From: DATBGO01 sp050011895
Lineage (GTDB): Bacteria; Actinomycetota; Actinomycetes; Streptosporangiales; Streptosporangiaceae
NCBI GenBank assembly: GCA_050011895.1
Contig: JBEKIF010000020.1
Location: 1-64,000 of the forward strand
Direction: 5' to 3'
Length of the DNA: 64,000 nt
The position numbers and the translations under genes were made by a program. Below, one piece after another: positions 50,469 to 57,632 of the stretch (position 1 is its first letter; each line of letters opens with the position of its first letter). The notes beneath the pieces are model-generated. The model was not told where the DNA came from, made no database searches, and was given only the letters and a program-made list of their open reading frames with translations.

Positions 50469-51583
50469 CCGGCTCGCTGGCAGCCAGCAGCGCCGGGCCG
50501 AGCCCGCTGTGGTATGCGACGCGGGCTACCGGAGTCGTGGCGCTGATCTTGCTCACGATCACGGTGGTGCTGGGCATCACCGGCACAGCCAGGTTCGCCA
50601 CGCCACGCTGGCCCCGGGTGATCACCTCTGGCCTGCACCGCAATGTCGCGCTGCTGGTGGTGGCGTTCGTCGGCGTACACATCGTCACCACGGTCCTGGA
50701 CAGCTACGCGGGAATCGGCTGGATCTCGGTCGTGGTTCCGTTCAGCTCGGCCTACCGGCCGCTGTGGCTCAGCCTGGGCACGATCGCCTTCGACCTGCTG
50801 CTCGCGCTGGTCGTGACCAGCCTACTGCGCGCGCGGATTGGCTACCGTGGCTGGCGGATCGTGCACTGGCTTGCCTATGTGGCATGGCCGGTAGCGCTCT
50901 GGCATGGTCTCGGGACCGGAACTGACAGCCGCCTCCCCTGGCTCCTCGCGCTGGACGCGGCAGCCGTCGCCGCAGTCGCCGGCGCGGTGTGGTGGCGGCT
51001 GTCACTGCCGGAGACCGCGCCGCGTCCGCTGACCATCGCGATCGCCGTCACCGCGGTACCGCTGGTAACGATCCTGTTTACTGCGCTCGGCCCGCTGCAG
51101 CCCGGCTGGGCACACCGGGCGGGGACGCCCGTCAAGCTGCTGGCCGGCCAGCAAACATCGTCGGGCGGCGCGGCCCCGTCGGGCGGCGCGGCCCCGTCGG
51201 GCAGCGCCTCGTCGGGCGGCACGGCCGCCATGCCATCGGGCGGCGGGTTCACCGGGCGGGCGGCCCGCAGCAGCGGGCCGGAAGCGGGCGAGGTGACCAT
51301 CGCGGTTACGGCGAGGACCACCGGCCCGTCCGGCGAGGATTTCACGATCACGCTGCAAGGCATGCCCGATGGTGCCGGGGTGGCGCTGCAGCGCGGCATG
51401 GTCGTCGTCGGCTCCGCTGGCGCCGCATCGTCTTATTCCGGCCCTGTCGTGGCGCTCGACGGGCAGCAGCTCATCGCCGACCTCAGCGACCAGGCCAGAT
51501 CCACGGCGCGGGCCGCGATCAGGCTCGAGGTGAGCGGCAGCAGGGCGACTGGCAGGCTCACCATCAGCGGCGGCGGGGCATGA
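50465..51583 (+). CDS. Ferric-reductase-like transmembrane protein with extracytoplasmic domain
   Basis: This 372-residue membrane protein has six helices in a ferric-reductase-like (YedZ/FRD) arrangement. Histidines in the helices are LHRNVALLVVAFVGVHIV and WRIVHWLAYVAWPVALWHG, spaced to hold two b hemes. After the last helix a Gly/Ser-rich repeat linker (SGGAAPSGGAAPSGSASSGG) leads to a small beta-rich domain of about 100 residues. No cytoplasmic FAD/NADPH domain is present; the next gene may supply electrons instead. ATGA overlaps bind it to both neighbours. Confidence 0.82.
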   Translation: MTGSLAASSAGPSPLWYATRATGVVALILLTITVVLGITGTARFATPRWPRVITSGLHRNVALLVVAFVGVHIVTTVLDSYAGIGWISVVVPFSSAYRPLWLSLGTIAFDLLLALVVTSLLRARIGYRGWRIVHWLAYVAWPVALWHGLGTGTDSRLPWLLALDAAAVAAVAGAVWWRLSLPETAPRPLTIAIAVTAVPLVTILFTALGPLQPGWAHRAGTPVKLLAGQQTSSGGAAPSGGAAPSGSASSGGTAAMPSGGGFTGRAARSSGPEAGEVTIAVTARTTGPSGEDFTITLQGMPDGAGVALQRGMVVVGSAGAASSYSGPVVALDGQQLIADLSDQARSTARAAIRLEVSGSRATGRLTISGGGA

Positions 51584-52995
51584 CGCCGCCCGCGGGCCAC
51601 GCCACCGTACCCAGCACCCGCCCGGGCGGCGGCCCGGCCCGGCTGACCGCAGGATGGCAGCAGATGTCACGCGCGGCGACGCTGTCTGAGCACGTCGCCC
51701 GGTACGGCCCGCTGCCGCAGGCCGGCCGCGGGTCCCGCAGGAACCATCGCATGCTGGCCGACGCCGTCACCCGCGCCGGGCTCACCGGCCGCGGCGGCGC
51801 AGCCTTCCCCACCGGGACCAAGATCGGCGCCGTTGCCGCCAGGCGCGGCCCGGCCGTCGTGGTCGCCAACGGAATGGAAAGCGAGCCGGCCAGCGAGAAG
51901 GACCAGGCGCTGCTGGCCAGGGCGCCGCACCTGGTGCTGGACGGAGCCGTGCTGGCCGCCGAGGCGGTCCGGGCGGATGCCGTATACGTATGCCTGTCGA
52001 GGTCTAGGCCGTGGCAGGCCGGGCAGCTGGCAGCCGCCGTCGCAGAGCGGCAGGCGTCCCGGCTGGACAGCGTCCGCATCGAGATACACGACTTGCCTGA
52101 ACGCTACGTCGCCAGCGAGGAGACCGCCCTCGTGCACTGGCTGAATGGCGGAGAAGCCAGGCCTGTCAATACGCCGCCGCGGCCGTCTGAACGAGGCGTC
52201 GGCCGGCGGCCAACGCTGGTCGACAATGTCGAGACGCTGGCGCATATCGCCCTGATTGCCCGCTATGGCCCTGACTGGTTCCGGCAGGCGGGGACGGGAG
52301 AGGCGCCGGGCACGATGCTGGCCACGATCTGCGGCGCAGTCGCGGGACCCGGCGTCTACGAGATCGAGCTTGGCACCCTCGTCGTGGACGCCCTGGCCAT
52401 GGCCGGCGCATCAGCCGAGGCCAGTGCGGTGCTCATCGGCGGATACTTCGGGACCTGGCACGACGCGGCGGCCGTGGCCGGCCTGCGGCTGGCCAGACCG
52501 GGGCTGACACAGGGCGGCACCGCACCCGCCTCGAGCACCGCGCCCGACTCAAACACCGCGCCCGACTCAAACACCGCGCCCGCCTCGAGCACCTCGCCCG
52601 GGGCCGGCGTGCTTGCCGTCCTGCCCGCCGGGGCTTGCGGGCTGACCGAGACGGCCCGGGTGCTCGGCTACCTCGCCGCGCAGAGCGCGGGCCAGTGCGG
52701 CCCGTGCGTATTCGGGCTGTCGGCGATCGCTGACGACTTCGCCCAGCTCGCGTCCGGCCGACCGCACGGGCCAGTTCTTGACCGGCTGAGCCGCAGGCTC
52801 GGCGTGGTGAGCGGGCGCGGCGCCTGCCGTCACCCGGATGGCGCGACCAGGCTAGCGGCCTCCGCGCTTGGCACCTTCGCGGCGGACGCCCGCGCCCATG
52901 CGCAGCGGCGGTCATGCCAGGCGGCCTGGCGCGGCCGGCCGGCCGCGCCAGTACTGCCGATTCCCCGGCCCGACCCGGACGGAAGGTGGAGATGA
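51580..52995 (+). CDS. NuoF-like (SLBB, Fe-S) oxidoreductase subunit
   Basis: This 471-residue protein resembles the NADH-binding subunit of complex I. A flavin/NADH-binding region comes first (GLTGRGGAAFPTGTKIGA, then VVANGMESEPASEKDQALL). An SLBB-like part follows (GPGVYEIELGTLVVDAL), then a minisatellite linker (APDSNTAPDSNT). The C-terminal Fe-S region has SAGQCGPC and a distant GACRHPDG; the first Cys of the usual SCGxCxPC is absent. It probably oxidises NAD(P)H and feeds a ferredoxin or the membrane hemes. ATGA overlaps at both ends couple it to its neighbours. Confidence 0.85.
   Translation: MTPPAGHATVPSTRPGGGPARLTAGWQQMSRAATLSEHVARYGPLPQAGRGSRRNHRMLADAVTRAGLTGRGGAAFPTGTKIGAVAARRGPAVVVANGMESEPASEKDQALLARAPHLVLDGAVLAAEAVRADAVYVCLSRSRPWQAGQLAAAVAERQASRLDSVRIEIHDLPERYVASEETALVHWLNGGEARPVNTPPRPSERGVGRRPTLVDNVETLAHIALIARYGPDWFRQAGTGEAPGTMLATICGAVAGPGVYEIELGTLVVDALAMAGASAEASAVLIGGYFGTWHDAAAVAGLRLARPGLTQGGTAPASSTAPDSNTAPDSNTAPASSTSPGAGVLAVLPAGACGLTETARVLGYLAAQSAGQCGPCVFGLSAIADDFAQLASGRPHGPVLDRLSRRLGVVSGRGACRHPDGATRLAASALGTFAADARAHAQRRSCQAAWRGRPAAPVLPIPRPDPDGRWR
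52525..52605 (+). repeat. 18-bp tandem repeat in the NuoF-like gene
   Basis: About four copies of an 18-bp unit (ACCGCGCCCGACTCAAAC type) encode alternating APASST and APDSNT hexapeptides between the SLBB-like and Fe-S parts. The copies are in frame and add about 24 residues of flexible linker. Confidence 0.8.
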
Positions 52996-53222
52996 CGACC
53001 GCGGAGCTGAATCTGGATCCGATCAGGTGCACAAGCCACGGCCTTTGTGCCGAGCTGCTGCCCGACTTCATCGAGCTCGATGAGTGGGGATATCCCATCG
53101 TGGCAGGCCGGGACGTCGGGCCAGGGGCGATACGGGACGCGCGCCGCGCAGTGAGCGCCTGTCCGACCCTCGCGCTCCGGCTGCAGCGGCCAGCCGCGCT
53201 CGCCCGGTCGAGCCGCAGTTGA
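52992..53222 (+). CDS. [3Fe-4S]-type ferredoxin
   Basis: This 76-residue ferredoxin has the pattern CTSHGLCAELLPDFIELDEWGYP and a later ACPTLAL, giving three cysteines as in the small 3Fe-4S ferredoxins that serve actinobacterial oxygenases and P450s. The ATG overlaps the NuoF-like stop (ATGA), and its own stop overlaps the TTG start of the next gene (TTGA). No P450 gene is close, so its partners are probably the NuoF-like protein and a membrane heme protein of this operon. Confidence 0.9.
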   Translation: MTTAELNLDPIRCTSHGLCAELLPDFIELDEWGYPIVAGRDVGPGAIRDARRAVSACPTLALRLQRPAALARSSRS

Positions 53223-53911
53223 GCACGACGCCCCAGCACGAGGCGCCGCGGCAGAGCGAGGTCGCCAGTGCCCGGCGCCGCCGGTCACCGGAGGAGGCCT
53301 TGGAAGGCCCGGAAGGCAACGAACGGCTCACCGCCATGACCGGCGCCCTGCTGCTTGCGCTGTTCGCCGCCGAGGGCCTGACCATCCTGTCCATCCGGCA
53401 GCTGCTCACACTGCATTTCTTCCTCGGAATGCTGCTGATCGGGCCGGTCGCGCTGAAGATCGGCTCGACCTGCTACCGGTTCGCCAGGTACTACACCGGC
53501 GCTGCACCATATGTCAGGAGAGGACCGCCAGCACCGCTGTTGCGGCTGCTCGGGCCATTGGTGATCATCACCTCGACGGCGGTCATCGGCACCGGTGTCG
53601 CGCTGGCCGTCACCGGCCCGCAACGCAGCCCGTGGCTGCTGGCCCACAAGGCCTCGTTCGTGCTGTGGTTCGGCGTGATGACCATCCACGTGGTCGCCTA
53701 CGCGCCCCGGCTGCCCCGGCTGCTGCTCAGCCATCATTCCGGGGGTCGGGCCCGCACTGCCCTGGCCGGCCGCCGGGCGCGCTGGCTGCTGCTTTCCGCC
53801 TCGGTCGCTGGCGGGCTGGTCATCGCCGCACTAACGCTGCATCTCGTGGGCCGGTGGGGGGTAGGCGTGACGACGGGGACCCACCCTGTCATCCGCGGAT
53901 CGGCTCGCTGA
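53219..53911 (+). CDS. Cytochrome-b-like membrane protein
   Basis: This 230-residue protein with a TTG start overlaps the ferredoxin stop. It has a charged, disordered N terminus of about 38 residues, then about four to five helices: LLLALFAAEGLTILSIRQLLTLHFFLGMLL, LLGPLVIITSTAVIGTGVAL, LLAHKASFVLWFGVMTIHVVAYAP and SVAGGLVIAALTLHL. Paired His residues in different helices (LHFFLG, AHKASF, TIHVVA) are placed as in small b-type cytochromes or DUF4405-like proteins. It is the last gene of the redox operon and probably accepts electrons from the ferredoxin. Confidence 0.78.
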   Translation: MSTTPQHEAPRQSEVASARRRRSPEEALEGPEGNERLTAMTGALLLALFAAEGLTILSIRQLLTLHFFLGMLLIGPVALKIGSTCYRFARYYTGAAPYVRRGPPAPLLRLLGPLVIITSTAVIGTGVALAVTGPQRSPWLLAHKASFVLWFGVMTIHVVAYAPRLPRLLLSHHSGGRARTALAGRRARWLLLSASVAGGLVIAALTLHLVGRWGVGVTTGTHPVIRGSAR

Positions 53912-53956
53912 CCGGACTGACCGGGGTCAGCCCGGTTCATCGGCAGGTCGGCTCCC

Positions 53957-54613
53957 TCAGCGTGCGGCGATAGCGTGGCAGGCTCGGCTGAAATCGGCGG
54001 CCGAGCCGTACTGCAGCGTCAAAGTGGCGGTGCCCGCGTCAGCGGTCGAAGTCGTGGTCCTGATTGCCCCGCGCGGCGTGAAGACCTCGGTGAAGGAGTT
54101 GTCGGGGCTGGCGAGCGCCAAGACGGGCCCTTGCCACATCCCGTGAAACGCGACAACCCAGCCAGCGGGCAGCGGCGTCGGCGAGCCACCGGTCAGGTCG
54201 ATATTGGTCTTCGCCCCGTTCGTGCTCAGCCAGGAATGCACGGCACCGCTCAGCTTAAACGAGTATGTCTGCCCGCTCTCGGTGCACATCTTCGCGCTGC
54301 CATGCAGGGTGTCGCAGCCGCCCTGCATGCTGCAGTCTGGCCTGCCGTTGCTGCCGATGAGCCCGCCCCGCAGATTGGCCGCCAGCACATACCGGCCGCC
54401 GTTACTCGCCTTGACCTGGCCGTAGCCATCCCAGCTCTCCAGCGGCGTGAATCTGCCGCCGATATGGAGCGCCCACGGCGTGGGCAGCACATCGACAAAC
54501 ACCAGCACGAAGACCAGCAGCACGAGGAGCGTAAGGCAGCCGAACCGGCGGCGCTGGCGCGGAGGGCGGTCGCGCCTGCGCAGCCGGGTACCGCGCGGCG
54601 GGCTTGGCTGCAT
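53957..54613 (-). CDS. Membrane-anchored protein of unknown function
   Basis: This 218-residue protein starts with an Arg/Pro-rich cytoplasmic segment and one hydrophobic helix (FGCLTLLVLLVFVLVFVDVLP, about 24-44), followed by an extracytoplasmic domain of about 170 residues. Four Cys in that domain (DCSMQGGC, KMC, RAC) could form two disulfides. Strand-rich stretches (LPAGWVVAFHGMWQGPVLALAS, TATLTLQYGS) suggest a beta fold. It converges on the redox operon and shares no overlap with it. No family recognised. Confidence 0.72.
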   Translation of the reverse strand: MQPSPPRGTRLRRRDRPPRQRRRFGCLTLLVLLVFVLVFVDVLPTPWALHIGGRFTPLESWDGYGQVKASNGGRYVLAANLRGGLIGSNGRPDCSMQGGCDTLHGSAKMCTESGQTYSFKLSGAVHSWLSTNGAKTNIDLTGGSPTPLPAGWVVAFHGMWQGPVLALASPDNSFTEVFTPRGAIRTTTSTADAGTATLTLQYGSAADFSRACHAIAAR

Positions 54614-54636
54614 GGGGCCTCCTGCCCGAAACCTCG

Positions 54637-55413
54637 CTATGCCACGGCGTTCGGACTGGCCGCCACGGACACGGCCGCGCGGGCCCAGGCGCCGATCCGG
54701 TCGATCAGCGCCGCGGACGCTGAAGACTCGGCATGGCCGAAGCCAGGCTCAAGCCACAGTTCCTTGGGCTCACCCGCCGCCTCGTACAGCCTGCGGGCGT
54801 GCTGGACAGGGAAGAAATTGTCCTTGTCACCGTGGACGATCAGCAGCGGCACCGGGGCGATCCTGGACGCCGCCTCGTCGGGCGGCATCGGCACCGGGTC
54901 CCACCGCTGCGGCGAGATCCTGGTGTTCAGGAAGGTCCTGGAGACCAGCCGGCCAGCGCGGTGCTCGATCGCCAGGTGCACCCGGCGCATCATCTTGGTG
55001 CCGCGGTAGTACCACCAGCCAGGACCGCTGACCGAGACCACCGCGTCGGTGCCGCCGAGCAGGGCGGCGTGCCGCAGCGCGATCGAGGCGCCCATGGAGA
55101 AGCCCACCGTCGCGATCCGCCGGTAGCCGAGCTCACGGGCGTAGGCAACCGCCACATCGAGGTCCCTGATCTCGCGGTCGCCCAGCGTGGTGAGCCCCCC
55201 TGACCTGCCGTGCCCGCGGAAGTCGAAGGTCACCACGCCGCCATGCCGGTTCAGCCTGGTGGCGATCCCCCAGACCGCCGCGCGCTGCCAGTGCAGGGTG
55301 AAGCCGTGCGCCTGCACGATTCCCAGGCCCTTGTCCCCAGGCAGATGGACGGCCTCGATCGCAATGCCGTCCTTGGTCACGAGGGTCTGGGCTTTCGTTA
55401 CCGGCGGGCTCAT
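54637..55413 (-). CDS. Alpha/beta hydrolase (serine esterase/peptidase-like)
   Basis: This 258-residue alpha/beta hydrolase has the nucleophile elbow GFSMGAS, the acid in VHGDKDNFFP and the His in PGFGHAESS, which complete the triad. The oxyanion region is QAHGFTLHW, and FDFRGHGRSGG is typical of the family. There is no signal peptide, so it is cytoplasmic. The substrate is unknown; relatives include lysophospholipases and acylglycerol esterases. It diverges from the ThDP-enzyme leader. Confidence 0.88.
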   Translation of the reverse strand: MSPPVTKAQTLVTKDGIAIEAVHLPGDKGLGIVQAHGFTLHWQRAAVWGIATRLNRHGGVVTFDFRGHGRSGGLTTLGDREIRDLDVAVAYARELGYRRIATVGFSMGASIALRHAALLGGTDAVVSVSGPGWWYYRGTKMMRRVHLAIEHRAGRLVSRTFLNTRISPQRWDPVPMPPDEAASRIAPVPLLIVHGDKDNFFPVQHARRLYEAAGEPKELWLEPGFGHAESSASAALIDRIGAWARAAVSVAASPNAVA

Positions 55414-55536
55414 GCACCTATTCTGCGGGAGAGCCCGGAGTGCCGGCCGCGCCGCCGGGACTTCCCGGGCCGCGGCCGGCTACGGCAGGCTGTTGGGGTG
55501 CCTGCGGGATCAGCCACGCCGACTGGAGGTCAGCTC

Positions 55537-55626
55537 ATGCCCGTGCTCGACGCATTGATCTCGGCGATCCAAGCCGGCGGATCCGGTAGCCCGTGCCGCG
55601 CACTCGCTCTCGTCGAGCATTCCTGA
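55537..55626 (+). CDS. 29-codon leader peptide coupled to the ThDP-enzyme gene
   Basis: An ATG with a perfect GGAGG 7 nt upstream begins a 29-codon frame (MPVLDALISAIQAG...). Its TGA overlaps the ATG of the next gene (TGATG at 55624-55628). The downstream gene has no ribosome-binding site of its own, so this peptide is probably translated to deliver ribosomes to it. The peptide is hydrophobic at the start and has one Cys. It shows no run of one amino acid as in classical attenuators. Confidence 0.6.
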   Translation: MPVLDALISAIQAGGSGSPCRALALVEHS

Positions 55627-57545
55627 TGCTGGTCAGCGAGGCAGTCGGCGCCGCGCTGGCCGAGCTTGGCGCCGACACCGTGTTCGGCGTTGTGGGCAGC
55701 GGCAACTTCCACGTGACCAACGCCCTGATCGCCCGCGGCGCGCGGTACATCGCGGCGCGGCACGAGTGCGGCGCCGCCAGCATGGCCGACGGATGGGCCA
55801 GGACGGCCGGCCGGCCCGGCATCCTCTCAGTGCACCAGGGGCCCGGGCTGACCAACGCGCTCACCGGGATCACCGAGGCCGCCAAGAGCCGCACCCCGCT
55901 GCTGGTCCTGGCGGCCGACGTCGCCGCTTCGGCAACCAGGTCCAGCTTCCGCATTGACGTCGCCGCGATCGCCGCCGCCATCGGCGCGGTGCCGGCCCGG
56001 CTGCACTCTGCCGATTCCGCCGTCGACGATACCGTCCGCGCATACCGGACGGCGGCGGACGAGCGCCGCACCGTGCTGCTCGCGTTGCCGCTTGACGTGC
56101 AGGCCGGACAGTGCGCGGCAGCAGCAGTCAGGCCGGCTGCCGCAGTCCGGGGTGCGCCGGGACCGGCCGGGCAGCCGGGTGCGCCGGGACCGGCCGGGCA
56201 GCGGGGTGCGGCTGCTCCCGACGGGCAGGGAGGTGCCGGACCGGGCGGGCAGCGGGGTGCGGCTGCTCCCGACGGCAAGAGCGGTGCGGGACCGGCTGCG
56301 GAGACCGTTATAGCCCTCGCCGATGCGCTGGTGCGAGCCCGGCGGCCGGTGTTCATCGCCGGGCGCGGCGCACGAATCGCAGGCGCCAGGGCCGGCCTTG
56401 AGGCGCTGGCAGATGCCTGCGGGGCCCTGCTGGCCACGTCGGCGGCGGCAAAGGGGCTGTTCCGCGGCAGCGCGTGGGATCTCGACGTGAGCGGCGGCTT
56501 CGCCTCGCCGCTGGCCGCCGAGCTGATCCAGGGTGCCGACCTGGTGGTCGGGTGGGGCTGCTCGCTGAACATGTGGACGCTCCGGCACGGCACGCTGATC
56601 GGCCCTGGCGCCATTGTCGCCCAGGTTGACAGCGACGCCGCTCAGCTGGGCGCGCACCGGCCGGTCGATGTGGCCGTCACCGGCGACGTCGCGGCAACCG
56701 CCCGGGCCGTCGCCGGCCTGCTGACAGGCGAGCGCCTGCAGCAGGCTTTTCTTGATCGTGGTGGATCGGTGGGCTCCGGGCCCCCCCAACCAACCACGAT
56801 CAAGAAACCTGGAGCACTCCTGCCGGGGAGCGCAGGTGAGCCTGGGGCTGGAGGTGCGGGCGGGAGGCCGGAAGGCGGCCGGCTGGGTGGTTACCGGTCG
56901 GCAGAGCTTCGGGACAGGCTCGCCCGCGAGGTCCGCTGGCGCGACGTGCCGTTTACCGACGAGAGCGACGCCACGGCCATCGACCCGCGCGCGCTGTCGA
57001 TCGCCCTTGACGACATGCTCCCCGAGCAGCGGACCGTGGCGGTGGACTCGGGCAACTTCATGGGTTACCCGAGCATGTACCTGTCGGTGCCCGACCAGGA
57101 TGGCTTCTGCTTCACCCAGGCCTACCAGTCGATCGGGCTCGGGCTCGGCTCAGCGATCGGCGCGGCGATCGCGCGGCCGGACCGGCTGACCGTGGCCGCG
57201 CTCGGCGACGGCGGCGCGCTGATGGGCATCAGCGAGCTGGAAACGGTGGTCAGGCTGGGCCTGCCGATGCTGATCGTCGTCTACGACGACGAGGCGTACG
57301 GGGCCGAGGTGCACCACTTCGGCCCGGACGGGTACCCGCTTGGCACCGTCAGGTTCCCGGCGGCCGACATCGGCGCGATCGCGCGGGGTTTCGGCTGCGA
57401 GGGCCTGACCGTCCGGTCGCTCGCCGACCTGGACCCGGTCCGGTCCTGGCTGAGCGGTCCGAGAGACCGGCCGCTGGTGATCGACGCGAAGATCACCTCC
57501 GCGCACGGGTCGTGGTGGCTCGAGGAAGCGTTCCGCGGTCACTGA
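55626..57545 (+). CDS. Thiamine-diphosphate-dependent enzyme (acetolactate-synthase-like)
   Basis: This 639-residue enzyme of the IlvB/benzoylformate-decarboxylase superfamily has the catalytic Glu in ARHECGAASMADGWAR, the PYR-domain HQGPGLTNALTGI, and the ThDP motif GDGGALMGISELETVVRLGLPMLIVVYDDEAYG, where the usual NN reads DD. Two insertions set it apart: a collagen-like Gly-rich repeat (about residues 176-222) and about 45 residues (near 375-420) that contain a palindromic DNA element. It is translated from a coupled 29-codon leader. The reaction (2-keto acid decarboxylation or ligation) is not determined. Confidence 0.85.
   Translation: MLVSEAVGAALAELGADTVFGVVGSGNFHVTNALIARGARYIAARHECGAASMADGWARTAGRPGILSVHQGPGLTNALTGITEAAKSRTPLLVLAADVAASATRSSFRIDVAAIAAAIGAVPARLHSADSAVDDTVRAYRTAADERRTVLLALPLDVQAGQCAAAAVRPAAAVRGAPGPAGQPGAPGPAGQRGAAAPDGQGGAGPGGQRGAAAPDGKSGAGPAAETVIALADALVRARRPVFIAGRGARIAGARAGLEALADACGALLATSAAAKGLFRGSAWDLDVSGGFASPLAAELIQGADLVVGWGCSLNMWTLRHGTLIGPGAIVAQVDSDAAQLGAHRPVDVAVTGDVAATARAVAGLLTGERLQQAFLDRGGSVGSGPPQPTTIKKPGALLPGSAGEPGAGGAGGRPEGGRLGGYRSAELRDRLAREVRWRDVPFTDESDATAIDPRALSIALDDMLPEQRTVAVDSGNFMGYPSMYLSVPDQDGFCFTQAYQSIGLGLGSAIGAAIARPDRLTVAALGDGGALMGISELETVVRLGLPMLIVVYDDEAYGAEVHHFGPDGYPLGTVRFPAADIGAIARGFGCEGLTVRSLADLDPVRSWLSGPRDRPLVIDAKITSAHGSWWLEEAFRGH
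56748..56807. repeat. Palindromic element inserted in frame in the ThDP-enzyme gene
   Basis: TTTCTTGATCGTGGT (56748-56762) and its exact complement ACCACGATCAAGAAA (56793-56807) form a 15-bp stem with a 30-nt GC-rich spacer that pairs further. In frame it encodes FLDRGG...QPTTIKKP, unlike the Ala-rich surroundings. The right arm shares CAACCACGATCA with the intergenic palindrome at 32.9 kb, so both look like copies of one dispersed palindromic repeat. Confidence 0.75.
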
Positions 57546-57569
57546 GCCGAAGATGGCCGGCACGCGCAC

Positions 57570-57611
57570 GGCCGGGGCACCCGCGGGGGCCGATCCGCGG
57601 GTGCCCCGGCC
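57570..57611. terminator. Bidirectional terminator between the ThDP-enzyme gene and amtB
   Basis: A perfect 17-bp stem (GGCCGGGGCACCCGCGG at 57570-57586 and its complement at 57595-57611) with an 8-nt loop lies between two convergent stop codons (57545 and 57633). There is no T run on either side, as is common in high-GC actinomycetes. The symmetry allows it to end transcripts from both directions. Confidence 0.8.
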
Positions 57612-57632
57612 GAGTCCCGGGTGTAGGTCAGG

